A stretch of DNA of 64,000 nt, taken from the NCBI RefSeq assembly GCF_023898315.1, contig NC_064623.1, positions 12,909,140 through 12,973,139 of the forward strand, in the 5' to 3' direction. Both the position numbers and the translations under genes were made by a program. Positions within the stretch are counted from its first letter, which is position 1, and each line of letters starts with the position of its first letter. The notes under the pieces were generated by a model that ran no database searches, was not told where the DNA came from, and saw only the letters and a list, made by a program, of their open reading frames with translations. The stretch is from Schistocerca nitens (lineage: Eukaryota; Arthropoda; Insecta; Orthoptera; Acrididae). Below, one piece after another: positions 33,601 to 44,613 of this stretch.

Positions 33601-33997
33601 ATAACACAAACATCAAATTTGGTAAACATCTGATTGGCTGTAGAAAATTGTCCACAAATCTTATGTCTAAGAAAAGAATAGTAACAAACTGATGGGTCTT
33701 GCACAACAATTTTTACATTGTCTTTTATATTTGGTGCAAGTATGTCCCATATTCAACAATACAAAAAGAAAGTAATAAATGTTGGTCACCTTCTTGCCCA
33801 TTGCAAGTAAAGAAGATATCACAATCTTTAATATTCAATGGTGACAATAAAAATTATAAAAACATTCTCTTAGAAATCTGGAACTTTTCCAGGGTCTGTA
33901 GTGGTAGTTGCTATTTGACACATCCAGTAAAAATCTTTGCTGATCACATGCTTTATGGAAAGTGGGTAATTAACTGTATTTAAACAGGGAAATGTGC

Positions 33998-34417
33998 TTA
34001 ATCATGTTTATATGGTTTCAGTTCAGTGATGTTTCTTAATCCAAATAACCTTCTTGATCTGGGGAAGATAAGTCTATACGCATTAGGATGTGGGCTTTCT
34101 TTTATTTCAAATGGACCAATGTAAATATCAAAAAACTTTTTAAGTTCAGCGGACAATAATTTTGATTTCTCTTGTGTCTTGACGAGTACAAGGTCCCCAG
34201 GTTTGAACTGCGTAGCTTTTCCTTTGGCTGCATGTCGCCTTTTTCTCAATTCCCCTTGTTTTTTCATGGTTTCCCGTACACAGTCTTCTCTTTCTTGGGG
34301 TGACATAATTTTGCAAGGTGGATACTCTATGTTTTCAGTGAAGAAACTAGCGGGGTATTGGTTGTACATTATTTCGTGTGGGGAAAATCCAGTGGAAGAG
34401 TGCTGTAAACTGTTCAT
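33998..34417 (-). pseudogene. Integrase C-terminal part of the LTR element
   Basis: Reads HSSTGFSPHEIMYNQYP, then KGKATQFKPGDLVLVKTQEK and IGPFEIKESPHPNAYRL. This is the C-terminal part of a Ty3/gypsy-type integrase, where the GPF/Y module helps hold viral-type cDNA ends. Part of a broken element. Confidence 0.85.
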
Positions 34418-34697
34418 TATTTCTTCAAAACTATTTATGTATTCTAACCAATTAGTGTGGTTCTGGCTACAGTAGGTTCTGCACTTTCACCAACTACCTG
34501 TGCTTGAATACAGTTTTTATTAACTGTATCACTTTTTCTCATAGTATCCCAAAACCTTTTATTAAATTCTAATTTATTCATTCTAACAACATCAGTATTT
34601 TCATGGTAATTACTCTTTACATTGTATCCTCTCCTTTTCCAATTTCGGTTATGTGTTGTCCTGTCATAATATTGTCTAGCCCCAAAACTACGGACAT

Positions 34698-36053
34698 CTA
34701 GTGGGACTGTCCACCGTTTCCCGGCTGGTTTCCTCGGTCTGTCCGTTTGTAGCTGTCATTTTGTTCACTAGTTTCAACAAACCCCCTTCTATCTTGTTCT
34801 CTTCCCCAATACCTATTTCTATCATTCCTGTTATCTCTCCTCCATCCTCCCTCCTGTGTATTGTTTCTAAAATCATTTTCATATCTCCTATCTCCCCTAT
34901 TTGTAGCATTATTTCCAGAATTTTCAAAGTCTCTCCTCCCATAATAATCTCTATTTACATTCCTGTTCCACCCCCCATACTGGTTGTTGCCAGAGCCAAA
35001 ACTTTGGTTACTTTCTCTTTCCAAGGCCCTATCTAATCTATCTACAAATTTCAGGAACTCTTCCATTGAATCGTCTGGTCCATGGACCAATTCCCACTGC
35101 AGTCTCTCTGGTAATCTTCTTTTTAAAACATCAATTTGTGTCATAATATCAAAAGAGTTATTTAAATGAGCAAGTTTTTTCAGTTGATCTCTGCAAAATT
35201 TTTGCATTCCCCCTACTTTCCCTCTATACACTGGTCCATTTAGAAATTCTGACTTTAATCTGGCTTGTATGGACTGTGACCAAAATTTACAAATAAATTT
35301 GGCTTCAAACTCTTCAAACGTATTCCAAGAATCATTATTCTCATTTGCCCAGGATAGGGCCTCCCCTTCTAGAAACCGTTTTACTAACTTAATTTTTATG
35401 TTATCTGACATTCCTACAACAAACATATCCTTACATTGGTGAATAAAGTCAATAGGGTGGAGATTTTCACCAGGAAAGCATTTCACTTGGATGTGCCCAT
35501 ACATTGTATCTTGATTGTAAATTGTTTGTTTGGACATTAATGCATCTTCCAATTGTGTATATTTAGTGTGTATATCTTCTACTTTTGTATCTACATTAGT
35601 GGTGTACAGGTTGTATTCCTGTTTAAGGTTTTCTGATGTTTTGTCTATTCTCTGATCTAATCTTTTAGTTTCAGTATCTACTCTGTTGTAGATGACAGCA
35701 ATGCTGTCTGTGTTCGTTTGTATGTTTTCATTTAAACTTTCAACTTTAACTTGAAATTCTTTTCTGAAGTGTATCAACTGTTCGCTAGTGTTCTTACTGA
35801 GGGTAGTTTTAATTTCCTCACACTTCTCATTGAGATGAGTACTTAATAGATCAAAATCCAAACTTAACTTATTCAATCTATCTGTGTTTTCTTCAAGTTT
35901 CAAACTTACTTGTTCACTTGATTGTTTAAGTTGCGAGTTTATTTGAGTTGCAAACTCTGCTAGCCACTCTGTTAAGTTTAATTGTTCACCATCCCCTGGT
36001 TCAATTTTTACATTTCCTACGCTCTCATCCCTCTCAGGTAGAGACATTTTCAC
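34698..36053 (-). CDS. Gag-like frame of the LTR element
   Basis: A 451-codon frame. The first 170 residues are a long predicted coiled coil (heptads such as LKLEENTDRLNKLSLDFDLL). Residues about 195-350 resemble the gag capsid-type region of gypsy-like elements (FIHQCKDMFVVG, FLEGEALSWANENNDSWNTF). The C-terminus is Arg/Asn/Gly-rich (RNVNRDYYGRRDF, GWRRDNRNDRNRYWGRE) and would bind RNA; no CCHC knuckle is visible. Part of a fossil element. Confidence 0.8.
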   Translation of the reverse strand: MKMSLPERDESVGNVKIEPGDGEQLNLTEWLAEFATQINSQLKQSSEQVSLKLEENTDRLNKLSLDFDLLSTHLNEKCEEIKTTLSKNTSEQLIHFRKEFQVKVESLNENIQTNTDSIAVIYNRVDTETKRLDQRIDKTSENLKQEYNLYTTNVDTKVEDIHTKYTQLEDALMSKQTIYNQDTMYGHIQVKCFPGENLHPIDFIHQCKDMFVVGMSDNIKIKLVKRFLEGEALSWANENNDSWNTFEEFEAKFICKFWSQSIQARLKSEFLNGPVYRGKVGGMQKFCRDQLKKLAHLNNSFDIMTQIDVLKRRLPERLQWELVHGPDDSMEEFLKFVDRLDRALERESNQSFGSGNNQYGGWNRNVNRDYYGRRDFENSGNNATNRGDRRYENDFRNNTQEGGWRRDNRNDRNRYWGREQDRRGFVETSEQNDSYKRTDRGNQPGNGGQSH

Positions 36054-36369
36054 TAATAATTATTTTAAATGACAACAACAAAATACCTTGCTTTATGCTA
36101 TGATGTCGTGATCGGTGTTCTTGTTGGCTTTCTTCACTTCTATTCAGTTTTATCGAAGCTGAAGTCTTGATTGATGAAATCCATTGACATAATCCAGACG
36201 TTAATCTTCCGAGCGGTGTGATGATAGTTCTTCGTAGTCGCACAAACACACTTTATTTATTTATTTTTGACATATTTTCACTGTTGCCACACTGCACAAA
36301 TAAACTTTTTTGGAGTGCTAAGCACTTACGAAATTTATCGCTGCACTATTATCATCGATGCACTTAAAG

Positions 36370-36387
36370 ATCCCGGACGAGCCCCCA
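36370..36387 (-). other. tRNA-Pro-type primer-binding site
   Basis: The minus strand reads TGGGGGCTCGTCCGGGAT, the complement of a tRNA-Pro 3' end and well known as the primer site of murine leukaemia-type retroviruses. It starts 4 nt inside the 5' LTR, as expected. Confidence 0.85.
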
Positions 36388-36391
36388 CTTT

Positions 36392-38585
36392 TGTAAATGG
36401 CCAACGCCTTGAAAGTCGTCGTAGTAGATATATCTTTTGCTAATTGCTGTTATCGCGCTATTTCACTCCCATTTACGGAGCTTGTTAGCACTTGATGTTA
36501 GGTTGGCGCCATTACAAAATATTGTATTGTAGTAATCGCTGCTGCTTGCTGGATCGCTGCTGTGTCTCGTTGTCGTTGCTGATGCTGGCTCTAAATCTGG
36601 TTGTCTAGGGTAAACACATGAGGTACCGTGTTTTTCATGTGCTTTTGATGATAAAGAATGAGCGAAACCAACACGTATGTAAACATCAAATATTTATTAC
36701 TTTAGTGGCCATATTAATTCCACTGTCCACCAAAGACCATAACACAACACAAAGTAATACTTCCTTTACATGTTCTTTGACTTGTTTTGCCAAACAATAA
36801 CACAGAAACACACTTCACCAAAGTGACATTCCGACTGCCCCCAACTGTTTTAGACTGCTTCCCGACTAGTGATGGGGAGCTCGTGAATGAGTCGTTTAAA
36901 TGAACGCTTCACTCCAGTGAAGTGTGAACTAACCACTCAATTTCAATGAACTGGTACTTCAAACTCTCCACAGATTGTACACTTCACACTTTTTTTCTAG
37001 TTCGTTCACTCACTCTCTTCCCCTCTCCCTCACCCACTACATTGGCGCTACGTCACTCATTCTCCCTTCACTTCAATACTCCCTGTACTGCCTGTCGACG
37101 AATCGCGAGGTGAAATACACTTAGAACAACAGTTGCACTTTGCTTTCACATAACCTAAATCGGCGAAGAAACCCCAAATTTCACTACTTTTACGCGATCG
37201 CGTGTTGCTAGCCATTGTATAAGCGTGAACAGACACAAAAACTGCTTTCGAATAAAATAAAGAGGGATTTTACCTGAAATCGTACCAATGACTACAGGTG
37301 ACAGTTTACGTTTTGAATTTAGAGGGTTATTATTCTCAATAAAAATAAAATCTCCAGGAAAACTTCTGAATAATTACTTAACGTAGGTATATAGACTTTG
37401 TGGCAGTGGTAAACTACTCATTCTATTTTGGATTAAATTTTAAAATGAACATAAACTTGGACTGCATTTCGTTGGTAGCCCTAGTTTTCAGTCCATAAAT
37501 ACAACAAATAAGGTTTCACTTGGCAGATGAAGACTCTTTTTGGCGCTTCATGAGAAAATGTCGAGCAAGATTAAACGTAATACCTTCTTTATATGTGACA
37601 GGCTTCTCTGTTTATCTTTCCTTTGTCCCCTTCGACCATCCTGTATTTAAGTTAACTCAAGAGGCTGTAAGACGCAAAACGTTGCGTGCACGTTACTGCA
37701 TAGTTCGGCCATCTGTTGGTAAAAATATGAAGTATTACGAAGCTTTATTGTACGAGCGAGGCGAAGCGAGCGTAGCCGCGGCTGAACGGCGAACTGGGCA
37801 ACTTCGTCAGGCTTCCGTACTTCATGAATGAACTACTTCATTTGAACGCTTCACGGCAAAGAGTGAAATGAATGAAGTACTTCACGGGAATGAACGAGTT
37901 CGACCCATCTCTATTCCCGACCCTTCTCGATGCTTGTATTTATAACATTGTCAAAGAACTACTAAAAAGAGATACAGTTTATGAGTCACATGTACATCTG
38001 TTATCATAATTTGTGCAGAAAAGTTATTAATTTGCAACAAGTGACATAATTTAACATGTTATTAAAATGACAGACAGATTTGTTGACTTAACAGAATAAT
38101 TCTTTGTTACAAAAAGGTCGTTTTTTAGAAGTTTGTCAACTGACTTCTCTAATTTGCATAAATAAGTACGTAACGTGAATTATGAAGAATTACATAGGTT
38201 TTCGTCTAAAATAGGATTGATTACGTTAATACTGAGTGAAAACGCTCCTAGTGAACAAATAGGTTTCACTGGGCGATTTTTATTTAAGGAGATCCAAAAT
38301 ACGTAAGTTGGCCACTATTTCTCGTACTTCATATTAATTATTTAAGATAAACTTAGTGTTTTTCATGATGACATTTGCTGTATCAGTGAACAAGTGATAT
38401 AAACTTTTGTGTGGGTCAGTTATTCAGTATAATTTAATGGGTTGACTGTTTATGGAGACATGTTGTGCAATCATTGTTAACATACACAATAACTTTTCTA
38501 TAATCATAAATACTCATTAAACTGGTTGAATTTGGAAGGGATCGCATACTTCATTAAAGTAAAGCCTTTAATATGTATCGTTACA
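36392..38585 (-). repeat. 5' long terminal repeat with hAT insertion
   Basis: 2194 bp, which is exactly the 1139-bp LTR plus a 1047-bp hAT element plus its 8-bp target duplication. Confidence 0.93.
36867..37913. mobile_element. Non-autonomous hAT element in the LTR
   Basis: Short inverted ends TAGTGATGGG and (reversed) TAGAGATGGG; perfect 8-bp target duplication TTCCCGAC (36859-36866 and 37914-37921), the hAT hallmark. Subterminal GAATGAACGAGTTCG-like and TGAAGT/ACTTCA motifs recur at both ends. A 103-codon frame inside (37520-37831) has no transposase likeness. The other LTR has the unfilled site. Confidence 0.9.
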
Positions 38586-38830
38586 ACTTCCAGTACATTA
38601 ACTTCTTGATGGTTCTTGCTGCAGATAATCAAAAGCAGTTTGATACGAACTGTGACTTATACACAGATCCAGATTTTGTCTCTTCGTTTAAAGTACAGAA
38701 TTCAGTTATGTACACTAATGCGAAAGTGTTCAACAAGCTCCCACTATATAACAAAAGCACGAAATGGAATCTCTGCGGATTGAAGAGAAGTAAAATGTAT
38801 ACGTACTTAGCCAGTCTTTCAATCATCTAG
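38586..38830 (+). pseudogene. CR1-like LINE C-terminal fragment split by the LTR element
   Basis: Before the LTR element, 31740-31794 reads CRGIFKNRGILALTS. After it the frame continues QYINFLMVLAADNQKQFDTN and VMYTNAKVFNKLP, matching the order LFKELGIL...QYIY...NKLP at the C-terminus of the CR1-like LINEs in this window. One frame change lies at the join. The original insertion target was therefore an older LINE. Confidence 0.65.
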
Positions 38831-40894
38831 ATTCAAGGACTGAAAACTCCTGTCAGTGAAGAGCCCACTGTAGAGCTACATTACAAGTAGTGGCATACTG
38901 TAAATGTTCTGTTGTTACACGTGTAGGTTTTTCTTTTAATAAAATACCAATGTGATCTAGTAAATATTTAGCTGGTAATAGGATATACACAGGAGCTATT
39001 TAATAAATTTGAGGAAGCTTCTTTACTGTTAATTTACAAGGTTACATTTATCTGATAAGAACAATTATTATTCTCTTTGCACTGTTACTGTGTACAGCTA
39101 TTAAGTTTCTATGATTTGCTTCATCCTTCGTTAATGTGTGCCTTTACTTTTTCCACGTTATTCCTTATGAGATCTATGCAACTCAGTGAATGACTGGACA
39201 GCAATATAATAACAGTTTACCATTAATAACACGTAGAGCTTCAGTTCCAAACAGCTGCTCTTCTGTTGACTTGTTGCGAATCTCAATGCTTTCCTGCATA
39301 ATAGGACTCACAAAACGTGAATGAATGATGGAATGTGCTGAGATGAAATAACTATCGGTACCTGTTCAATATTTCTTCCTCCACAGAAAGAAAAGAAACC
39401 TGCTAATATAGTCAGGAGAGTTTGATAGGTGCAAAGAAAGAGATTTGAGTACAATCTCAGCCTTTTCAAACATTTTATTATTTCAACAAGTATATATTTA
39501 TTTCCTCTAATAAAGCACACACACACAGAACACTCATTGTAACAGATATGAATAAAAATATATTTTTACAAAAAATCTAAATATGTTCGAATGAATAAAA
39601 TGCAAGTGCACGGAGAGTCCCCTTACATCAGATTAAATTACTCAACACAGAATTATTATTTGTTGTTCTTTACAATAAACATATATAAATATGGCGAGGT
39701 TGTATACAAGATGCTAATCCAGACTATTAGAAAACAACATGAATCACACAGAAGAAACAACTGATACTATTAATACTTTCTTTTGGCATGATAATGTAAT
39801 GAGCAACATACTCTACTCAACACAATCTGAGGTGCTTTCAGAAAAATGTATGTGCCAAAAACTACAGCGCTAAAGAATGAGCAGCCACAATATCAGTCTC
39901 TCACATATCAGCAATGGTTTCACAGAGAGAAGTGTGTGCTCCAATAATCTCAATGAAAACATCACTAAATAAGCTTGTACATGTAGCAAGTGCTGTATTC
40001 AAACACATTCATAATAATTTTGCTAAATCTACAGGGTAATTTCATCTAATAATTACATTATTCACAAATTCACATATTGACTGAGGGGTAGATTATAAAT
40101 TGATTCAATAATCACAGTGAAGCAGTGGCCACACTTTTCTGTTTCATATCTGCTTCAAACAAGCTAGGGATTGCAGAGGCATCGATAGTTGTTTGATACG
40201 ATGGGAGCAAAAACTTAAGGATTATCTCCTTACTTTTGGTTCTTAGAATGTATGGCCAATATTTTTTCATGCAATTCCTGGAATTCAAAACTCAAGAGAC
40301 ACAAAGGCACATTTTATACATTATAAAGCATCAACATCACTCATTAAAAAGAGAAATGTAAAACTGAGCACCAGTAACACAAACAAATAATCTGTACAAT
40401 ACTGTCCAATGGTTGTAGCAAACAACACACACTGTGAGAATCAAAAGTGCATATTTCATCCATTCTGAGCATCTGCACAACACTTGGGTATCTCAATGGA
40501 AACCCTGACATTTTCATTTCTGGTCATAAATGAAAATTATGCATATCAGATATCTGCAGTACAAACTCTCATTTTTAAAGATTTAAGCATGTCTGATACT
40601 CAGGTGCACCGTACAACTAGTGTGAGAGAGCACATGCCATCAACTTTTTCTGAATGTCGCTTTTATCCCCCCCTCTGCTGCGGCAACTGCCAAATGGCAA
40701 CAGATTTTCTTAGGTTGTGTTAAAAAAAATTTCAACCGTTTTATGCATGGCTAAAGTTTTTAGAAGTGTTTTTATTCAAGTGGAAGTGGATGGTTGCAAA
40801 ATGGAGCACAGTGTCATGGTTTACTCACTATAACATTCTGTGACTTTCAAAGTAAAGTGAAAATGGGTGAGCTTGGCAGTCAGTTATTTTTTTG

Positions 40895-40895
<1 letters not shown>
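38831..40895. other. No recognisable feature
   Basis: AT-rich, no transposon ends or coding signatures seen on either strand. Confidence 0.5.

Positions 40896-40944
<49 letters not shown>
40896..40944. repeat. (CT)n microsatellite
   Basis: About 24 uninterrupted CT units. Confidence 0.98.
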
Positions 40945-40947
<3 letters not shown>

Positions 40948-41704
40948 GGCTGATATTTCTTCCCTAAAAGAATTTACACCTTGCCTTACTAAAAGACATT
41001 GGGTTACTAAGTCAGACTCCAGGACTGTAGGAGTAAAGGAGTCTGACCCATGTGGTCATACCAAGAGGATTGAGCACAAATTTAATGTGGTTTTATTCAT
41101 ATGAAAACATTGTCAATAAAAACAATAGGGAATAATTCGAGGCTCCAACTTTGTAACTTGCTTGTGTTGCATAATAAAATCAGCAACAAAAGTACAGAAA
41201 ACTTAAAAATGTTGGAAAAAAATTAAATCTATATTTCCTTCACAATAATCTGTTTTTGATGCACATTAAAGTTCAGGGAGCTATGGAAGTATGAGAAATG
41301 TAAAATAAGCTTCAAATCAATTTGGGAATGCTCTCTCCAACTGTGCTGATCAATACTTAATACTTTTAAAAATGGTGATCAATTTCCCACATTAAGATCC
41401 TTGCCTCTAACAAGTGTCACATTAGGAGGGGTACTCTCTTGAAGTTCTCAGACAGCACAAATGTGACCAAATTACTATGGTCTTGGAAAAATAAGGGTCA
41501 TTAGAATACACACAGTGAAGTTTTAGTTGCCTGTATTTCATAATCATTTAAACAATTCCATGTCTTTTTTTTTTCTAAAAAATGGAAAAATTGAATTATC
41601 GGTTGGGAAAAAATGACTGATCTTAAGATTTAACCTGAACAAATTTAAAAGAAGGGTAGGATTTGACATTAAAGAAGGATTCATTGAAGGTGATATCACA
41701 AACC
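40945..41704. other. No recognisable feature
   Basis: AT-rich sequence without family signatures. Confidence 0.5.
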
Positions 41705-41718
41705 TATGTTCAAGCATT

Positions 41719-42020
41719 GGGAAATCCAGAATGGAATAATGACAATATTATGAAAAGGATAGATTGCTACTCACCACATAGCCGAAATGTTGAATCGCAG
41801 ACAGGCACAACAAAAAGACTACCAAAAATGTAAGCTTTCGGCCAGAAGGCCTTCTGAAATAAACAACATACACATACACACAAAACAGCTCACACACACA
41901 TGATGACCATCTCTGGGTGCTGGGGCCAGAAGTTTACACGTTCAGTAGTATTTTTGTTGTGCCTGTCTGCGGCTCAACACACTGCTATATGGTGAGTAAC
42001 AATACATGCTTTTCATAGTA
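41719..42020. mobile_element. Fold-back element, same family as 13600-14050
   Basis: Left arm from about 41744 (ATATTATGAAAAGGATAGAT, TGCTACTCACCA) and right arm to about 42021 (TGGTGAGTAACAATACATGC, TTTTCATAGTA), about 75 bp each. The leader GGGAAATCCAGAATGGAAT lies outside the left arm. TATGTTCAAGCATT (41705-41718) and TATGTTTGAGTATA (from 42019) may be a worn target duplication. The interior (minus strand near 41830-41860) keeps GGCCTTCTGGCCGAAAGCTT, the second half of a hammerhead core; the first half is lost. Confidence 0.75.
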
Positions 42021-42029
42021 TGTTTGAGT

Positions 42030-42930
42030 ATATTGTGACAAAAATTCATAATGCTCCAATTAGCAACATCCAGGTGAAGATAAGAGAACTTGTTGGCATT
42101 GAGACTGCTCTCAATTTTATCACTTTTTAGAGAACATTATAAAGTTGGAAAGTAACTGGATTATTGTCTCGAAGATGACTACTTTGAAAAATAAAAAATC
42201 TCTTAGTTCTCATTTCCTTGGTCAAACCAAAAATGTTTTTAAGTGTATAGTATTCAAGTCGATTGACAGGTGAAGTATCTTCTAAATATCTGACCAAATG
42301 TTGACTACACAAGTATACATCATTTTCTTAAGAAGTTTATTTCCTCTTGAAAACAAACTGTTTCAACAGAAATGTCAGTTTCCACTTAGACAAGTAAAAT
42401 TGGAGGATTTTAACTGAGGATTTCCTTTTTCCCTACTTAAACTTGGGATATAAAAGTGTGTTACAAGGACAAAGTTCAAATTGAAAGTAAATTCAAATAA
42501 ATATGGTAAAGCTTTAAATATTAGCATCTGGAACAAATACTTGAGAACGTAAAACATATCTGAGAGTACTTGTGATGAGAAGGACACCTTATGACCTATT
42601 ATTGGGGAAAAAAGATCTATTTAAGACACTACAATACCACTGACCTATACACACACTAATGTAATGTGGGCATACCACAAATTTAAGTGAGTACTCACAA
42701 CTTTTTAACAGTACAGCCATCTGATGATTATAAGAATTTGTAGTGAAAGAGCATGGTAGTATTATACATAGAGCATAACCTTTCATACTGTCAACAAAAA
42801 AATATATGCTACTACACATCAGTAGGTACCAGTGTATAGAAGTATGATATTAAATGTCTGTATAACACTTACACTATTTTTTTCTCAGTAAAATTAATAT
42901 ATGCGACACTTTAGAACAGCCTCTCACCCA
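42030..42930. other. No recognisable feature
   Basis: AT-rich; frames short and unmatched. Confidence 0.45.
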
Positions 42931-42933
42931 ATT

Positions 42934-43398
42934 CTATCCATAGGAAAAACGTGTTATTAATTCAGAGTATAGCACCAAAAACAACAAAATAGACATTAGT
43001 TGCAAATATTTACCAACAGACAGTGCTTCTGTGACATGTCTCTCAACTTTTAGACAAGCAGAAAAATAAGACCCAAGAATGAGAGATAAGCAATCAATCT
43101 GTAACAAAACATATTGTGGTATCCCAAACAACAACTTATGACATATACCAATGTAAATCTCACTCCTGTTACAAAGTTTCTCAATTCCACCAATAAATTC
43201 AGACATTGTATTCACATATTGCTGCATATCAGAAACAATGTGGCTGTTATAGGTGTAACCTGGAAGTCCAAGTATTAAGGTTGCCACATGCATATTTGTG
43301 AACATGATCAAACCAATCAGCAATAACAGGTTATAACAGAATGATAGATTGCTATTAGATGCCACTGCTATTGCTGGAATTATCCAAATAGCTGCACG
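42934..43398 (-). CDS. Hypothetical membrane-protein frame
   Basis: I do not recognise it. The frame is open from 43398 to 42934. It has hydrophobic stretches (NLLLLIGLIMFTN, then LFGIPQYVLLQIDCLSLILG, then YLQLMSILLFLVLY) separated by a polar region with two Cys and an N-glycosylation-type NRS (IEKLCNRSEIYIGICHK). That would suit an exon of a multi-pass membrane protein such as a chemoreceptor, but no family motif supports this. No ATG opens it. A short upstream frame in another phase (TPSSIQEIPETEESVKQHKN, from 43462) may belong to it if one frame change has occurred. It may equally be chance. Confidence 0.25.
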   Translation of the reverse strand, partial: RAAIWIIPAIAVASNSNLSFCYNLLLLIGLIMFTNMHVATLILGLPGYTYNSHIVSDMQQYVNTMSEFIGGIEKLCNRSEIYIGICHKLLFGIPQYVLLQIDCLSLILGSYFSACLKVERHVTEALSVGKYLQLMSILLFLVLYSELITRFSYG

Positions 43399-43429
43399 TC
43401 ATTCTTGTGTTGCTTAACACTTTCCTCAG

Positions 43430-43580
43430 TTTCTGGAATTTCCTGGATTGAAGATGGAGTCATACTGTATAACACATATTATATGCCCTGAAGAAGGCTG
43501 CTTGCTACAGTGGCCAAAATATTGGTACATTTTATGACATGACACAGTCTACAACCCAGAAGAATTCTATTGAATTTGAC
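43430..43580 (+). mobile_element. Penelope-type 3' terminal fragment
   Basis: Short non-coding piece recognised only by its hammerhead-like motif at 43488-43523 and the TAATATTGG-like follow-on typical of such element ends. Boundaries uncertain. Confidence 0.4.
43488..43523 (+). ncRNA. Degenerate hammerhead-like motif
   Basis: CTGAAGA (43488-43494) fits CTGANGA. Stem II AGGCTGC...CAGTGGCC pairs with two wobbles. AAAA stands in place of GAAA, then ATAT and T. One essential core base (G12) is lost. Confidence 0.45.
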
Positions 43581-43759
43581 TCCAGGTGCAAAAGCTTCCG
43601 AACACACTTTTTTCATTTGTCATCAGGTCAACTGTGAAGAGAGACACTGTTTTAACAGACATTACATTTTCCTCAGTAACCTAATTCTAAAAGACACTGA
43701 CAGGGAAGGGGGAGGATGGGTATGGGTGACAACAACAATACACCAAGGAAGTTGAATGC

Positions 43760-44050
43760 CAGCTCAATAAATCGGGTTTGTAGGACAAGTGGAAGGATGT
43801 ACAAAAGAAGATGGTAAATGAAATGAGGGTATAAAGAAAGATTTAGGAATAGATAAGCTAAACCAAAAAAATAAAATAAAACGGATGGAACATGTAGACT
43901 GTTTGGGTGGGGAAACATTCCATGTAAAGTCTCTGAATTACTAATGCACTGGAAGAAGGAATGCAGGAAGGCAATACAAGACATGGAGTACTGCACCACG
44001 CAATTTGCCTAATACATGACTGAAGAAGAGGAAGAAGAAGAAGAAACTGA
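43760..44050 (+). pseudogene. LINE C-terminal remnant
   Basis: CRLFGWGNIPCKV and HWKKECRKAIQDMEYCTTQF resemble the worn C-terminus of an RTE-like LINE, followed by a GAAGAAGAAG run. Weak. Confidence 0.3.
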
Positions 44051-44571
44051 CTGCAGCTTCAGTTCACAGTGCCTAGTTATTCGTCTACATTGACATAGAA
44101 GATGGGTCTTTTCGTAGGGCCACTTCCAAATCAAATACAACGCTTAACTGCCACAAGCAAAATGTAATATAGTTCTCCGTTACCCATGAATGAGTTTTGA
44201 ATTTTTCCTGCAAGCTTTTTCTGCTCATTTAAAACCTCTTACAGAATTTTGGTTCAAGGAAGACTGCACGTATAATCAACTGTCCACACATGTAACCAGA
44301 CAAAACATACAAAAAGTAAGCGATATTGTACGAGAGGCAGAGCAAGTCAATTCAGACAGGTGAAAAAATAACAGAAATGTATATATATATTATTCCTGCT
44401 CGACAGATTATACCACAGCATAGATTACTATCTACCTGTTATTGGCAGCCTATGGGTATACTATAAATATCACCGGGGCTAGAATAATGTTCAATAATAA
44501 AATATAATAATAACAACAACAATGGAAGGACAAAAGGTGTTGTTTCACTTGAGACTTTCCATTATCATATT
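44051..44571. other. No recognisable feature
   Basis: AT-rich spacer leading into the TAA microsatellite. Confidence 0.45.

Positions 44572-44612
<41 letters not shown>
44572..44612. repeat. (TAA)n tract at the 5' side of the LINE
   Basis: About 13 TAA units directly before the LINE 5' end. With the (AAT)n tract at the 3' end it suggests insertion into a TAA microsatellite. Confidence 0.95.

Positions 44613-44613
<1 letters not shown>

Larger units (their letters stand above)
31795..38585 (-). mobile_element. LTR retrotransposon (Ty3/gypsy-like), young fossil, broken
   Basis: Two terminal repeats, each opening TGTAAATGG and closing TTACA, enclose about 3.5 kb; ACTT flanks both sides as a 4-bp target duplication. 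Reading direction is minus: primer-binding site next to the right repeat, gag, an integrase piece, then a purine-rich tract next to the left repeat. No reverse-transcriptase region was recognised, so it is broken. The terminal repeats differ at about two positions by eye (apart from a later hAT insertion), so it inserted recently. It landed inside a LINE fragment. Confidence 0.93.

Noticed and set aside
37520-37831. A 103-residue frame inside the hAT element in the LTR
   Set aside because: No transposase motif and the element ends fit a non-autonomous hAT; taken as chance.
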